A DNA stretch of 64,000 nt from Micromonospora sp. RHAY321 (GCF_023896955.1 NZ_JAMHIW010000003.1:62001-126000); one strand, 5' to 3'. Shown: positions 1 to 9,907, counted from the stretch's first letter. Notes: generated by a model from the letters alone, not told the origin. Numbers and translations: made by a program.

Positions 1-1643
1 CGCTCTACCTGCCCAGCCTCAACGCCGACATCATCGACCAGGGCGTGGCCCGGGGTGACACCGACTACATCGTGCGCACCGGCGGCTGGATGCTGCTGGT
101 CAGCCTGATCCAGATCATCTGCTCGATCGCCGCCGTCTACCTGGGTGCGCGGATCGCGATGGGCTTCGGTCGGGACGTCCGTGCGTCGCTGTTCGGGCAC
201 GTCAACCGCTTCTCGGCCCGCGAGGTGGCCCGGTTCGGCGCGCCGTCGCTGATCACCCGCAACACCAACGACGTGCAGCAGGTCCAGATGCTCGTGTTGA
301 TGAGCTGCACGATGCTGGTCGCCGCGCCGATCATGAGTGTCGGCGGCGTGGCGATGGCACTCCGGGAGGACCTCGGGCTGTCCTGGCTGATGCTGGTCAG
401 CGTGCCGGTGCTGGCCGTCGCCCTCAGCATGATCATCCGTCGGATGGTGCCCGGCTTCCGCCTGATGCAGACCCGGATCGACACGGTCAACCGGGTGCTG
501 CGCGAGCAGATCACCGGCATCCGGGTCGTCCGCGCCTTCGTCCGCGAGCCGTACGAGACGGACCGCTTCGGCGTCGCCAACGCCGACCTGACCGCCACCG
601 CCCTGCGTACCGGCCGGCTTCTGGCCCTGATCTTCCCGGTGGTCATGCTGGTGCTGAACGTCTCCAGCGTGGCCGTGCTCTGGTTCGGCGCGCAGCGGGT
701 CGACGCCGGAGCGATCCAGGTCGGCGCTCTCACCGCCTTCCTGCAGTACCTGATGCAGATCCTGATGGCCGTCATGATGGCCACCTTCATGCTGATGATG
801 GTGCCCCGGGCCTCGGTCTGCGCCGAGCGGATCGTCGAGGTGCTGGACACCGACTCGTCGGTGGTCCCCGCCGCCGCCCCGGTCACCGAGCTGCCCACCC
901 GCGCCGAGCTGGAACTGCGCGGAGTGCGTTTCCAGTACCCGGGCGCGGTCGAGCCGGTCCTGCGGGACATCTCCTTCCGGGCCACCCCGGGCACCACCAC
1001 GGCGATCATCGGCAGCACCGGCGCCGGCAAGACGACCCTGCTGTCGCTCATTCCCCGCCTGGTCGACGTCACCGCCGGCGCGGTGCTGGTCGACGGTGTG
1101 GACGTGCGCGACCTGGCACCCGACGAGCTGTGGCGGCGCATCGGCCTGGTGCCGCAGCGGCCGTACCTGTTCACCGGCACCGTCGCCAGCAACCTGCGCT
1201 ACGGCAATCCGGACGCCACGGACGACGAGCTGTGGGCGGCGCTGGAGATCGCCCAGGCCCGCGAGTTCGTGGCCGAGATGCCCGGCGGGCTGGACGCCCC
1301 GATCGCCCAGGGCGGCAGCACCGTCTCCGGTGGGCAGCGGCAACGCCTGGCCATCGCGCGGGCCCTGGTGCGGCAACCGGAGATCTATCTCTTCGACGAC
1401 TCGTTCTCCGCGCTCGACCTCGGCACCGACGCGCGGCTGCGGGCGGCGCTGCGCCCGGTCACCGCCGACGCCGCCGTGGTGATCGTGGCCCAGCGGGTCT
1501 CCACGATCGTCGACGCCGACCAGATCATCGTGCTCGAGGACGGAGGGGTCGTCGGAGTGGGACGACACGAGGACCTGCTGGAGACCTGCCCGACGTATGC
1601 CGAGATCGTGTCCTCCCAGCAGACGGCGGAGGTGCCGGCATGA
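1..1643 (+). CDS. ABC exporter half-transporter, subunit A (5' partial)
   Basis: The reading frame is open from base 3, so the true start lies before the window. The visible part is the transmembrane domain followed by a nucleotide-binding domain with Walker [10 protein letters not shown] (about bases 1012-1038), signature VSGGQ and Walker [12 protein letters not shown]. The residue after the Walker B Asp is Asp where active exporters have Glu. Family knowledge: this is typical of the degenerate-site subunit of heterodimeric multidrug-type exporters (BmrC/TM287 class). The stop overlaps the start of the next gene (ATGA), so the two are translationally coupled partners. The substrate cannot be told from sequence. 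Confidence 0.93.
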   Translation, partial: LYLPSLNADIIDQGVARGDTDYIVRTGGWMLLVSLIQIICSIAAVYLGARIAMGFGRDVRASLFGHVNRFSAREVARFGAPSLITRNTNDVQQVQMLVLMSCTMLVAAPIMSVGGVAMALREDLGLSWLMLVSVPVLAVALSMIIRRMVPGFRLMQTRIDTVNRVLREQITGIRVVRAFVREPYETDRFGVANADLTATALRTGRLLALIFPVVMLVLNVSSVAVLWFGAQRVDAGAIQVGALTAFLQYLMQILMAVMMATFMLMMVPRASVCAERIVEVLDTDSSVVPAAAPVTELPTRAELELRGVRFQYPGAVEPVLRDISFRATPGTTTAIIGSTGAGKTTLLSLIPRLVDVTAGAVLVDGVDVRDLAPDELWRRIGLVPQRPYLFTGTVASNLRYGNPDATDDELWAALEIAQAREFVAEMPGGLDAPIAQGGSTVSGGQRQRLAIARALVRQPEIYLFDDSFSALDLGTDARLRAALRPVTADAAVVIVAQRVSTIVDADQIIVLEDGGVVGVGRHEDLLETCPTYAEIVSSQQTAEVPA

Positions 1644-3724
1644 GCCAGCCCGACGAGCCGCGGACCGCGGCCGTACCCAGTCAGAAGCCGGCCGGCGACG
1701 CGCGGACGCCGGGAGGCGACGCGCAGCAGCCCGGCGGCGGCGCGCCGACGCCGAAGCGGCTGCCGCCCGGCGGCCAGCGCGGCGGCCCGGGGTGGATGAC
1801 CGCCGGGATGCCCGCCGAGAAGTCGATGAACTTCGGGCCGTCCGCCCGGCGGCTCCTCGGCCGGCTGCGCCCGCACCGGCTGCACCTGACCGCCATCGTC
1901 ACGCTGGCCGTGGTGAGCGTCGGGTTCAGCGTGGCCGGGCCGAAGATCCTCGGCCACGCCACCGACCTGATCTTCAGTGGGGTGATCGGTCGGCAACTGC
2001 CGGCGGGCACCACCACCGAGCAGGCCGTCGCGGCGGCCCGGGCCAGCGGCAACGACAGCTTCGCCGACATGCTGGCCCGGATGGACGTGGTGCCCGGGAC
2101 GGGCATCGACTTCAGCGCCCTGAGCCGGGTGCTGCTGCTGGCGCTCGGGCTCTACCTGGCGGCGAGCCTGCTGTCCTGGTGGCAGGGTTGGCTGCTCAAC
2201 GGGGTGGTCCAGCGCACCGTGCTGCGGCTGCGCGCCGAGGTGGAGGAGAAGCTCAACCGGCTGCCGCTGCCCTACTTCGACAGGCAGCCGCGCGGTGAGT
2301 TGCTCAGCCGGGTCACCAACGACATCGACAACATCTCCACCAGCCTCCAGCAGACCCTCAGCCAGCTGCTCACCTCACTGCTGACCGTCGTCGGCGTGCT
2401 GGCCGTGATGTTCTGGATCTCGCCGGTGCTGGCCCTGGTGGCCCTGGTCGCGGTGCCACTGTCGGTGCTGGTCACCCAGCGCATCGCCAAGCGCTCACAG
2501 AAGCAGTTCATCGCCCAGTGGACGCACACCGGCGAGTTGAACGGCCAGATCGAGGAGGCGTACACCGGTCATGAGCTGGTGAAGGTCTTCGGCCGGCAGC
2601 GTGAGGTCGAGGCCGCGTTCCACGCGAAGAACGAGGAGCTGTTCCGGGCCAGCTTCGGGGCGCAGTTCATCTCCGGGATCATCATGCCGTCGATGATGTT
2701 CATCGGAAACCTGAGCTACGTGGCGATCGCCGTGGTCGGCGGGCTGCGGGTGGCCTCCGGGACGATGAGCCTCGGCGACGTGCAGGCGTTCATCCAGTAC
2801 TCGCGCCAGTTCACCCAACCCCTCACCCAGCTCGCCTCGATGGCCAACCTGCTCCAGTCCGGGGTGGCGTCCGCCGAGCGGGTCTTCGCGGTGCTCGACG
2901 CCGACGAGCAAACCCCCGACCCGGCCAAGCCGGCCCGGGTCGCCGACCCGCACGGCCGCGTCGAGTTCGAGCACGTCTCGTTCCGGTACGAGCCGGACAA
3001 GCCGCTGATCGACGACCTGTCGCTGGTCGCCGAGCCGGGGCACACGGTGGCCATCGTCGGCCCGACCGGCGCCGGCAAGACCACCCTGGTCAACCTGGTG
3101 ATGCGGTTCTACGAGCTTGACGCAGGGCGGATCACCCTCGACGGAGTGGACATCACGACCATGCGCCGCGACGACCTGCGCGGACGGATCGGCATGGTGC
3201 TCCAGGACACCTGGCTCTTCGGCGGCACCATCCGGGACAACATCGCCTACGGCCGGCCGGACGCGACCGAGGAGGAGATCATCGCTGCGGCCCGGGCCAC
3301 CTTCGTCGACCGGTTCGTGCACAGCCTGCCGAACGGCTACGACACGGTCATCGACGAGGAGGGCAGCAACGTCAGTGCCGGCGAGAAACAGCTCATCACC
3401 ATCGCGCGGGCGTTCCTCGCCGAGCCGTCCCTGCTGATCCTGGACGAGGCGACCAGCTCGGTGGACACCCGTACCGAGGTGCTGCTGCAACGGGCGATGG
3501 CCGCGCTGCGCTCGGACCGGACCAGCTTTGTCATCGCGCACCGGCTCTCCACCATCCGGGACGCCGACCTGATCCTGATGATGGAGAACGGCCGCATAGT
3601 CGAGCAGGGCACCCACGAGCAACTGCTCGCCGCCCGAGGCGCGTACCACCGCCTGTACCAGTCGCAGTTCACGGCCGCCGTGGTGGACGAAGAGCCCGCG
3701 TCCCCCCAGCCCGCGTCGGTCTAG
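1640..3724 (+). CDS. ABC exporter half-transporter, subunit B
   Basis: 694 residues. The ATG at 1640 overlaps the previous stop. A Pro/Gly/Ala-rich cytoplasmic extension of about 70 residues precedes the membrane domain. The nucleotide-binding domain has Walker [10 protein letters not shown], Walker [13 protein letters not shown] with the catalytic Glu, and a non-consensus signature (NVSAGEKQ instead of LSGGQ). Together with the Asp in subunit A this gives one canonical and one degenerate ATP site, the usual asymmetric heterodimer. It likely exports a hydrophobic compound or lipid (inference). The stop at 3724 is followed by a short gap before a convergent gene. Confidence 0.93.
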   Translation: MSQPDEPRTAAVPSQKPAGDARTPGGDAQQPGGGAPTPKRLPPGGQRGGPGWMTAGMPAEKSMNFGPSARRLLGRLRPHRLHLTAIVTLAVVSVGFSVAGPKILGHATDLIFSGVIGRQLPAGTTTEQAVAAARASGNDSFADMLARMDVVPGTGIDFSALSRVLLLALGLYLAASLLSWWQGWLLNGVVQRTVLRLRAEVEEKLNRLPLPYFDRQPRGELLSRVTNDIDNISTSLQQTLSQLLTSLLTVVGVLAVMFWISPVLALVALVAVPLSVLVTQRIAKRSQKQFIAQWTHTGELNGQIEEAYTGHELVKVFGRQREVEAAFHAKNEELFRASFGAQFISGIIMPSMMFIGNLSYVAIAVVGGLRVASGTMSLGDVQAFIQYSRQFTQPLTQLASMANLLQSGVASAERVFAVLDADEQTPDPAKPARVADPHGRVEFEHVSFRYEPDKPLIDDLSLVAEPGHTVAIVGPTGAGKTTLVNLVMRFYELDAGRITLDGVDITTMRRDDLRGRIGMVLQDTWLFGGTIRDNIAYGRPDATEEEIIAAARATFVDRFVHSLPNGYDTVIDEEGSNVSAGEKQLITIARAFLAEPSLLILDEATSSVDTRTEVLLQRAMAALRSDRTSFVIAHRLSTIRDADLILMMENGRIVEQGTHEQLLAARGAYHRLYQSQFTAAVVDEEPASPQPASV

Positions 3725-3783
3725 GGCGGATCATCGTGAACGGAGATCCACTCACAGCGATCCGCCCTCGATCGACGGGTTGG

Positions 3784-5001
3784 TCAGCTCGCGGGCAGCA
3801 GGTCGGTGGCGCGGAGAGCGACCTGGTTGGTGATCAGGGTCAGTGCGGCGGCGGCCGGCATCGGGGGCAGGGTGCGGCCGTCGCGCAGGCGCAGCGCGAG
3901 ACGGTCGTCGGCCGCCTCGCGGGCACCCAGCACCCCGAGGTACGGGACTCGGCGGCGGGCCGCGTCCCGGATCCGGGCGCCCAGCGAGCCGGCGACGTCG
4001 ACCTCGACCCGCAGCCCGGCGTCGACGGCCCGGCGCGCCAGCCCGGCCGCCGCGTCGACCTGCCCGTCGTCCACCGGCAGCAGCACCAGTTGGACCGGCG
4101 CGTACCAGGCCGGAAAGGCGCCCTCGTGCACCTCGATGAGGTACGCGAACAGCCGCTCCATGCTGCCGACCAGGCTGCGGTGCACCATCACCGGCCGGCG
4201 TCGGCTGCCATCGGAGTCGGTGTACGACAGGTCGAACCGCTCCGGCTTGTCGAAGTCCAACTGGATGGTGGAGATGGTCGACTCCCGGCCCGCCGCGTCG
4301 ACGATCTGGATGTCGATCTTCGGGCCGTAGAACGCCGCCTCCCCCGGCGCCTCGACGTACTCCACCCCGGCCAGCGCACCCCGGAGCAGATCCTCGGCGC
4401 GAGCCCACTGCGCGTCGTCGCCGACGTACTTCCCACCCGGGCCTCGCAGCGACAGCCGGAAGCCCGCCGGGCGGACGCCGAGCGCGGCGTGCGCGGAGCG
4501 GATCAGGCCGAGGATCTCCACGACCTCCTCGCCCACCTGGTCGGGAGCGCAGAAGGTGTGCGCGTCGTTGAGCGAGATGGCGCGTACCCGGGACAGGCCG
4601 CCGAGCACACCGGAGCGCTCCGAGCGGTACATCCCGCCCAGCTCCGCGATCCGCAGCGGCAACTCCCGGTAGGAGCGGCCCCGCGCCCGGAACACCAGTG
4701 CGTGGTGTGGGCACAGCGCCGGCCGGAGCACGAACTCGTCGTCGGCGCTCAGTCGCATCGGCGGGAACATGTCGTCGGCGAAGTAGCCGAGGTGCCCGGA
4801 GAGTTCGAAGAGTTCGCGCTTGCCCAACGGCGGCGAGTAGACGTGCTGGTGGCCGGAGCGGCGCTCCAACTCCCGGACGTACTCCTCGACGGCGTGCCGG
4901 GCGGCGGCGCCGGCCGGCAGCCAGATCGGCAGGCCGGCGCCGGCCAGCGGGTCGGAGACGAAGAGGTCCAGCTCCCGGCCGAGCTTGCGGTGGTCGATCA
5001 T
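3784..5001 (-). CDS. threonyl-tRNA synthetase, short form without editing domains
   Basis: 405 residues against about 640 for standard ThrRS. The N-terminal TGS and editing domains are missing; only the class II catalytic core and the anticodon-binding domain remain. Zinc ligands are present: Cys97 (ALCPHH), His148 (LNDAHTFC) and His274 (PVMVHRS). Motif 2 (MYRSERSG) and motif 3 (SLVGSMERL) are recognisable, so the enzyme is probably active in charging tRNA-Thr. The start is ATG at 5001 with AGGAG 8 nt upstream. Family knowledge: some actinomycetes and cyanobacteria carry such a second ThrRS, used under stress or inhibitor exposure. A Thr-rich leader ORF precedes it. Whether a full-length thrS exists elsewhere cannot be seen here. 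Confidence 0.9.
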   Translation of the reverse strand: MIDHRKLGRELDLFVSDPLAGAGLPIWLPAGAAARHAVEEYVRELERRSGHQHVYSPPLGKRELFELSGHLGYFADDMFPPMRLSADDEFVLRPALCPHHALVFRARGRSYRELPLRIAELGGMYRSERSGVLGGLSRVRAISLNDAHTFCAPDQVGEEVVEILGLIRSAHAALGVRPAGFRLSLRGPGGKYVGDDAQWARAEDLLRGALAGVEYVEAPGEAAFYGPKIDIQIVDAAGRESTISTIQLDFDKPERFDLSYTDSDGSRRRPVMVHRSLVGSMERLFAYLIEVHEGAFPAWYAPVQLVLLPVDDGQVDAAAGLARRAVDAGLRVEVDVAGSLGARIRDAARRRVPYLGVLGAREAADDRLALRLRDGRTLPPMPAAAALTLITNQVALRATDLLPAS

Positions 5002-5057
5002 GTCGTGCTCCTGGATCGGGTACGACCCGGAGGCGACCTGGACACCGAACGCCGCGC

Positions 5058-5085
5058 GGCCCTCGGGGCGGATCGCCCCGGGGCC
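5058..5085 (-). terminator. strong hairpin in the thrS-like leader (candidate attenuator)
   Basis: On the transcribed strand GGCCC-CGGGGCG pairs with CGCCCCG-A-GGGCC around an ATC loop: 12 base pairs with one bulged A. It lies between the leader peptide stop (5104) and the synthetase ribosome site. No U-tract follows, as is common in GC-rich actinomycetes, so it could act as a terminator or sequester nearby RNA. The role is inference. Confidence 0.5.
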
Positions 5086-5103
5086 TGGTCGACGGTGGTT
5101 ACG

Positions 5104-5160
5104 TCAGAGCGGCGCGCCGGGGACACCCGGCGTCGTGGTCACCACTACCGCGCTGCGCAT
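5104..5160 (-). CDS. leader peptide with three consecutive Thr codons
   Basis: An 18-residue ORF, MRSAVVVTTTPGVPGAPL, ends 102 nt before the ThrRS start. It contains ACC-ACG-ACG, directly relevant to a downstream threonyl-tRNA synthetase. A TACCGT -10-like hexamer (5167-5172) sits 6 nt upstream of the ATG, consistent with a leaderless start; there is no clear Shine-Dalgarno and the -35 is poor. With the hairpin at 5058-5085 this resembles a ribosome-mediated attenuator. A short Thr run can occur by chance, so this remains a hypothesis. Confidence 0.45.
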   Translation of the reverse strand: MRSAVVVTTTPGVPGAPL

Positions 5161-5518
5161 GCGGCGACGGTACTCGTCGGGCGGTCAGGGACGCACCCGG
5201 ATTTGTCATGGCGAGAGCGGGGGCGGGCCGCCGGCGCGGGACCCGCCGGCGGCCCTGGGCGGCCCGAATCGTCAGGAACGGGGGACCCGACGGGCGGGGC
5301 CGCGCGGACAACGGTACGCCGACGGACGCCGATCCGCCGACCCCGCGGGAGCGCGGTGGGACGGTCACCGGGCCGTCACCCGAGGACGGTTCGCCTCGTT
5401 GTACCGGGGTGGCCCGGCCGTGTCGACGGTCACGACCCTACGGGGCTGTCCACGGTGACGCCGGACACGCCGTCAGGCTCAAGACACCCAATTGGCCGCA
5501 TCCGGCGAGGTGGCAGGC
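5161..5518. other. intergenic region without a recognisable gene
   Basis: This 358-nt divergent region holds the leader promoter on the minus side and the DedA upstream region on the plus side. Short frames here have no family likeness or ribosome sites. Nothing else is recognised. Confidence 0.6.
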
Positions 5519-6139
5519 GTGCCCGAACTACTGACTGACGTCGCGTCGCCGACGTGGGCGTACCTCGCGCTGCTCGGCCTGCTGATCGCGGACGCCTTCG
5601 TCCCGGTGATCCCCACCCAGATCATCATGATCACAAGCGGCGCGCTCACCGTCTACGGGGGGCTCAGCCTGCCCGTCACCATCGCCGTTGGCGCGCTCGG
5701 GGTGTTCGCCGGCGACCTCGCCTGCTACCTGCTCGGTCGAAGTGCGCCGGACCGTCGGGCACCCCGGCACTCCGAGCCGAGCCGCGCCCGCCGGGTGGCC
5801 AATCGCGTCACCCAGGGGCTGCGACAACCCGGGCCACTGGTCATCCTGCTGTGCCGGTTCGTGCCGGGCGGTCGCATGGCGGCCTGCTTCTCGGCGGGCC
5901 GCAGCCGCTACCCGTACCGCCTGTTCGTGCTCTACGAGGCCGTCGCCGCGCTGGGCTGGGCCACCTACGGCGCCATGGTCGGCCACCTGGGCGGCACCGC
6001 GCTGACCGAGTCGGCATGGCGGCTGGCCATCATCGCCACCGCCGCCGCGGCCGGATTCGCCGCGGCCGGGTGGGCCATGACCCTGGTCAGCGCCCGGCAC
6101 GCCCGGGCGGCCGCCGGAGCCGACATCCCCATCGACTGA
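5519..6139 (+). CDS. DedA-family membrane protein
   Basis: 206 residues from GTG 5519, preceded by GAGG at 8 nt; a TTG at 5492 is an alternative. The protein has the SNARE-associated/DedA layout: an N-terminal re-entrant region (VPVIPTQIIM), several hydrophobic helices and the conserved RFVPGGRM segment. DedA proteins act as lipid flippases or scramblases and affect membrane homeostasis (family knowledge). The phospholipid substrate here is unknown. It is a single gene with its own upstream region. Confidence 0.85.
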   Translation: MPELLTDVASPTWAYLALLGLLIADAFVPVIPTQIIMITSGALTVYGGLSLPVTIAVGALGVFAGDLACYLLGRSAPDRRAPRHSEPSRARRVANRVTQGLRQPGPLVILLCRFVPGGRMAACFSAGRSRYPYRLFVLYEAVAALGWATYGAMVGHLGGTALTESAWRLAIIATAAAAGFAAAGWAMTLVSARHARAAAGADIPID

Positions 6140-6242
6140 GTGTCGCCCGCCGCTGTCGGGGTGCCTCTAGGGGTGGTCCCGGGGAACGAATTCGGTGGCC
6201 GTCCCGGATCCGGCTGGGGCCTCCGCGGCGACAGGCTGAGGC

Positions 6243-6881
6243 ATGCCTGGAACCCGGAGCACCGGCCTGCTCGCCCTCGGCGGGATCGCCCTGGCGGCGC
6301 TGCTCACCGTGATCGGCCACCTCGAAGTCAACGACGACCTCAACCCGTGGGCGCTGACCGTCAGCGACTTCGCGGTCTCCGACCGGGGCGGCGCCATCGA
6401 CGTCGCGATGGTGGTGCTCGCGCTCGCCACCGTGGCACTGCTGTACGGGCTGCGCCGCACCGGGCCACCCCAACCGACCCCCGCCCGACCGACGGAGCTG
6501 CTGCTCGGCGCGTGGTCGGCCGGGCTGCTGCTGGCCGCGGTGGTGCCGACGAACGAGCCCGGCACCGCCATGACCACCGCCGCCTACCTGCACCGGTACG
6601 CCTCGGTGGTCGCCTTCCTGGCGCTGCCGGCCGCCGGCTGGCTGCTCGCCCGACGGCGGGACCTGGCCCCCGCCGCCCGGACACTGCGCACCCTCGTCGT
6701 GCTCAGCCTGGCACTGGCGGCGGCGATGATCTGGTCCGCCTACCCGGGTGACCGGCTGCTCATCGGCCTGGCCGAACGCCTGCTCATCCTCACCGAGGTC
6801 GCCGTGCTCGGCACCGTCGCGGTGGCCCTGACCCGGACGCCCGTCGCCCGGTGGAGCGTCACTCCAGCTCGTGGAGCATGA
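6243..6881 (+). CDS. DUF998-family membrane protein
   Basis: 212 residues from ATG 6243 with about six hydrophobic helices, a conserved polar NDDLNPWALTVSDFAVSDRG segment after helix 1 and the HRYAS motif before helix 4, matching DUF998 integral membrane proteins. The function of the family is not established. It ends 23 nt inside the convergent lpdA gene, a tail-to-tail overlap. Confidence 0.8.
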   Translation: MPGTRSTGLLALGGIALAALLTVIGHLEVNDDLNPWALTVSDFAVSDRGGAIDVAMVVLALATVALLYGLRRTGPPQPTPARPTELLLGAWSAGLLLAAVVPTNEPGTAMTTAAYLHRYASVVAFLALPAAGWLLARRRDLAPAARTLRTLVVLSLALAAAMIWSAYPGDRLLIGLAERLLILTEVAVLGTVAVALTRTPVARWSVTPARGA

Positions 6882-8262
6882 GCTGGCGGGCCGCCTCGGT
6901 GATCGAGCCGGAGAGGCTCGGGTAGATGGTGATGGTCTGCGCCAGCTCGTTGACGGTGAGGTTGTTCTCCACCGCCATGGTGATCGGCAGGATCAGCTCG
7001 CTGGCCTTCGGGGCGACCACCACACCGCCGACGACCTGGCCGCTGGCCGGCCGGCAGAACAGCTTGACGAAGCCGTCGGAGAGGTCGTCCATCTTGGCCC
7101 GGGCGTTGCCGGACAGCGGCAGCATCACCTGCCGGGCGGGCACCTTGCCGGCGTCCACCTCGTCCTGGGAGACACCCACCGTGGCCAGCTCCGGGTCGGT
7201 GAAGACGTTCGCCGCGACCGTCCGCAGCCGCAGCGGGCGGACCGCCTCGCCCAGCGCGTGCCACATCGCGATGCGGCCCTGCATGGCGGCGACGCTGGCC
7301 AGCAGCAGCACGCCGGTGCAGTCACCGGCGGCGTAGATGCCGGGCACGTTGGTGCGGGACACCCGGTCGACCGTGACGTAGCCGCCCCGGCCCAGCTCCA
7401 CGCCGTACTCGGCGAGGCCCAGGTCGGCGGTGTTCGGGATCGAGCCGACCGCGATCAGCGCATGCGAGCCGGAGACCTTGCGACCGTCGGAGAGCTCCAC
7501 CTCGACGCCGTCGGCGGTACGCCGCACCGCGTCGGCCCGGGAGTTGTTGAGAATGCTCATGCCCCGGTTGCGGAACACCCGCTCGATGGCCGACGCGGCG
7601 TCGGCGTCCTCGTGCGGCATCACCCGGTCCCTGCTGGAGACCAGGGTGACCTGGACCCCCATCGCCAGGTACGCGCTGGCGAACTCGGCGCCGGTCACAC
7701 CGGAGCCGACGACGATCAGGTGCTCGGGCAGCTCGGGCAGGTCGTAGACCTGGCGCCAGGTCAGGATGCGCTCGCCGTCCGGGACGGCGGTGGGCAGTTG
7801 GCGGGGCGTCGAGCCGGTGGCCACCAGCACGGTCGACGCGGCGATCGAGTATTCCTCGGCGCCGTCGGCCGGGGTGACGATGACCCGGTGGGTGTGCCCG
7901 AGGGCGTCCTCGCCGAGCCGGGCGGTGCCGGCCACGAAGGTCACCCCCGCCTTGAGCAGCTTGGCGTGGATGTCGGCGGACTGCGCCAGCGCGAGCCGCT
8001 TGACCCGCTCGTGCACCGCCCGCGCGTCGACGGTGACCGCCTCCAGGCCGTCCGAGTGCACCCCGAACTCCTCGGTGTCCCGGTAACCGGTGACCACCTG
8101 GGAGCTGGCGATGAAGGTCTTCGACGGCACGCAGTCGGAGAGCACGCAGGCCCCGCCCGCCCCGTCGGCCTCGACCACGGTGACATCGGCGTCGAGCTGG
8201 GCGGCGACCAGCGCCGCCTCGTACCCGGCCGGCCCCCCGCCGATGATCACGATCCGGCTCAC
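6859..8262 (-). CDS. lpdA: flavoprotein disulfide-reductase family enzyme, LpdA-type NAD(P)H-quinone reductase
   Basis: 467 residues from GTG 8262 (GAAGGG 8 nt upstream), which places the Rossmann motif VIIGGGPAGYEAAL at the N-terminus; a longer upstream frame has no signal. Domains: FAD-binding GGGPAGYEA, redox motif CVLSDC (C-x4-C), second dinucleotide site GSGVTGAEFA, AAGDCTG, and a C-terminal dimerisation domain. The His of lipoamide dehydrogenases (HP-T) is Tyr here (IYPSLS). This points away from true lipoamide turnover and towards the quinone reductase role described for mycobacterial LpdA. There is no 2-oxoacid dehydrogenase gene nearby. Confidence 0.85.
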   Translation of the reverse strand: MSRIVIIGGGPAGYEAALVAAQLDADVTVVEADGAGGACVLSDCVPSKTFIASSQVVTGYRDTEEFGVHSDGLEAVTVDARAVHERVKRLALAQSADIHAKLLKAGVTFVAGTARLGEDALGHTHRVIVTPADGAEEYSIAASTVLVATGSTPRQLPTAVPDGERILTWRQVYDLPELPEHLIVVGSGVTGAEFASAYLAMGVQVTLVSSRDRVMPHEDADAASAIERVFRNRGMSILNNSRADAVRRTADGVEVELSDGRKVSGSHALIAVGSIPNTADLGLAEYGVELGRGGYVTVDRVSRTNVPGIYAAGDCTGVLLLASVAAMQGRIAMWHALGEAVRPLRLRTVAANVFTDPELATVGVSQDEVDAGKVPARQVMLPLSGNARAKMDDLSDGFVKLFCRPASGQVVGGVVVAPKASELILPITMAVENNLTVNELAQTITIYPSLSGSITEAARQLMLHELE

Positions 8263-8368
8263 AGCGTTCGCCCTTCGTTGATGCTCACAGTGACTTTCTT
8301 CTCCCGAACGCATCCGACACGCACAGTCGTATTCTCCCCCACCCGCCCGCCGGGCTATCGTCATCGCC

Positions 8369-8824
8369 GTGCGTCATCACGCCGCCTACGGCTCAAACCT
8401 CGACCCCGCCCGGATGCGTGCCTACTGCCCGCATTCGCCGATGGTGGGCACCGGCTGGCTGGAGGGGTGGCGGCTGACCTTCGCCGGGGCGGACCAGATC
8501 GGCTGGGAGGGCGCGGTGAGCACCCTGGTCGAGTCCCCCGGCGACCGCGTCTTCGTGGCGATCTACGACATCCACCCGTACGACGCGGCCCAGCTCGACG
8601 AGCTTGAGGGGGTCGCCGCCGGCACGTACCGCAAGCTGCACGTCCGGGTCTCCACCCTCGACGGCGACGTGACCGCGTGGATCTACGTCTTCGACGGGTA
8701 CGAGGGTGGCCTGCCGACGTCGTGGTATCTCTCGGAGATCGCGAACGCCGCCGAGAAGGCGGGCGCGCCGGACGACTACGTCACCGAGCTGCGGTCCCGC
8801 CCCACCGGCACCGCGTCGGCGTAG
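8369..8824 (+). CDS. gamma-glutamylcyclotransferase-like protein
   Basis: 151 residues from GTG 8369. The N-terminal YGSNLDPARM motif is the substrate-binding loop of the GGCT-like fold, and Glu in LDELEGVAAGTY fits the catalytic acid. Likely acts on gamma-glutamyl or related amide-linked substrates, possibly in glutathione/mycothiol-linked metabolism, but the exact reaction is not shown. It is divergent from lpdA. Confidence 0.82.
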   Translation: MRHHAAYGSNLDPARMRAYCPHSPMVGTGWLEGWRLTFAGADQIGWEGAVSTLVESPGDRVFVAIYDIHPYDAAQLDELEGVAAGTYRKLHVRVSTLDGDVTAWIYVFDGYEGGLPTSWYLSEIANAAEKAGAPDDYVTELRSRPTGTASA

Positions 8825-8873
8825 CGCGTATCGCACGCGCCCAGTCTGCAACCGCCACCGCCCGGACCGACCG

Positions 8874-8891
8874 TCGGCCCCGGCCGGGGTC
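8874..8891. terminator. GC-rich hairpin between convergent genes
   Basis: CGGCCCC-ggcc-GGGGTCG, a 7-bp stem with one wobble pair, lies between the GGCT-like gene and the convergent acetyltransferase gene. No U-tract. A plausible bidirectional terminator. Confidence 0.4.
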
Positions 8892-8896
8892 GTCAA

Positions 8897-9898
8897 TCAC
8901 ACACCGGCGGCCGGGACGATCACCTCGTACATGTCGGTCCACCGGGTCTCCCGCAGGCCCACGGACCGGTAGAGCGACAGCGGGGCGGTCGGGTTGGTGA
9001 GGTCCACCCCGAGGCCGGCCGCCTGCCGGCCCTTCTCCGCGTAGCGGGCGAAGGCGCGGCGCAGCAGCGCGCCGCCCACCCCCCGCCGACGGTACGCGGG
9101 CAGCACGGACAGGCTCCGCACGAAGCCCTCCTGCTGGTCGAGCGCCTGGTCCGAGGACTGCAACGCACCGGCCGGCGTCCCGTCCACCTCGGCGACGAAC
9201 CACTCGTCCCAGGCGGTCACGTCACCGATCCGGGCCCGCCACCGCTCGTACGACAGCGGCTCGTGGTCCGGCGTGTCACCGAAGGCGATGTCGTGGATCC
9301 GGTGGAACTCGCGCAGGTCGGCCTCGTCGTCGGGGCGGACCTGCCGCACCGTCACGCCGGGCGGCGGGGGCGGCTCGGCAGGCAGGTCGGCCAACGGCCG
9401 GCTCATCCGGACGTACCGCTTGGCCAGGGTGAATCCGGCCGCTCGCAGGTCGCGTTCCCAGTCGCGTTCGGGCGCGAAGACCGCGCACCGGACGGCGAGC
9501 GCCGGCAGCCCCCGCTCGGCCGCCCGTTCGGCGACCCGGTCCAGTTGCCGGGCGAGCAGCGGCGCCCGCACCGCGGCGGCGCGCTCCGGATCGACGTAGA
9601 CCTCCACGAACTCCCGGCCGACACCGGTCGGATTGTCCACGGTCGCCCAGCCGACGACGGTGTCGTGCGGGTCCACCGCCAGCCACGAGTCCCGGGACGG
9701 GTCGAAGAAGGGGGCGGTCAGCGACTGCGCGACATCCTCGGCGTCGTAGTCGGGATGGCCGATGGCGAAGGTGTCGGCGGCGTGCACCACGGCGAGGATG
9801 GCCGGAACGTCGTCGAGGGTGGGCCGGCGCGTGGTCCAGCCAGCGGGAAGCGTCACGGCAGGTGATCCTGGCAGCCGGCCGCCGCCGGCGCCGCTCAT
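8897..9898 (-). CDS. tandem-domain GNAT acetyltransferase
   Basis: 333 residues from ATG 9898; GTG 9856 would remove 14 weakly conserved residues and is equally possible. Two GNAT folds lie in tandem: an N-terminal domain around residues 20-160 and a C-terminal domain with the clear acetyl-CoA motif LSVLPAYRRRGVGGALL. The layout recalls MshD (mycothiol synthase), but the sequence does not let me assign that reaction. It follows the SCO6745-like gene by 9 nt and is probably cotranscribed with it. Confidence 0.8.
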   Translation of the reverse strand: MSGAGGGRLPGSPAVTLPAGWTTRRPTLDDVPAILAVVHAADTFAIGHPDYDAEDVAQSLTAPFFDPSRDSWLAVDPHDTVVGWATVDNPTGVGREFVEVYVDPERAAAVRAPLLARQLDRVAERAAERGLPALAVRCAVFAPERDWERDLRAAGFTLAKRYVRMSRPLADLPAEPPPPPGVTVRQVRPDDEADLREFHRIHDIAFGDTPDHEPLSYERWRARIGDVTAWDEWFVAEVDGTPAGALQSSDQALDQQEGFVRSLSVLPAYRRRGVGGALLRRAFARYAEKGRQAAGLGVDLTNPTAPLSLYRSVGLRETRWTDMYEVIVPAAGV

Positions 9899-9907
9899 TT
9901 TTCCGGT

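Noticed and set aside
3736..5538. 600-codon frame on the plus strand opposite the ThrRS-like gene
   Set aside because: It mirrors the real gene on the other strand; composition is Arg/Gly/Asp-rich nonsense with no motif and no ribosome site. Long antisense frames are common in DNA of this GC content.
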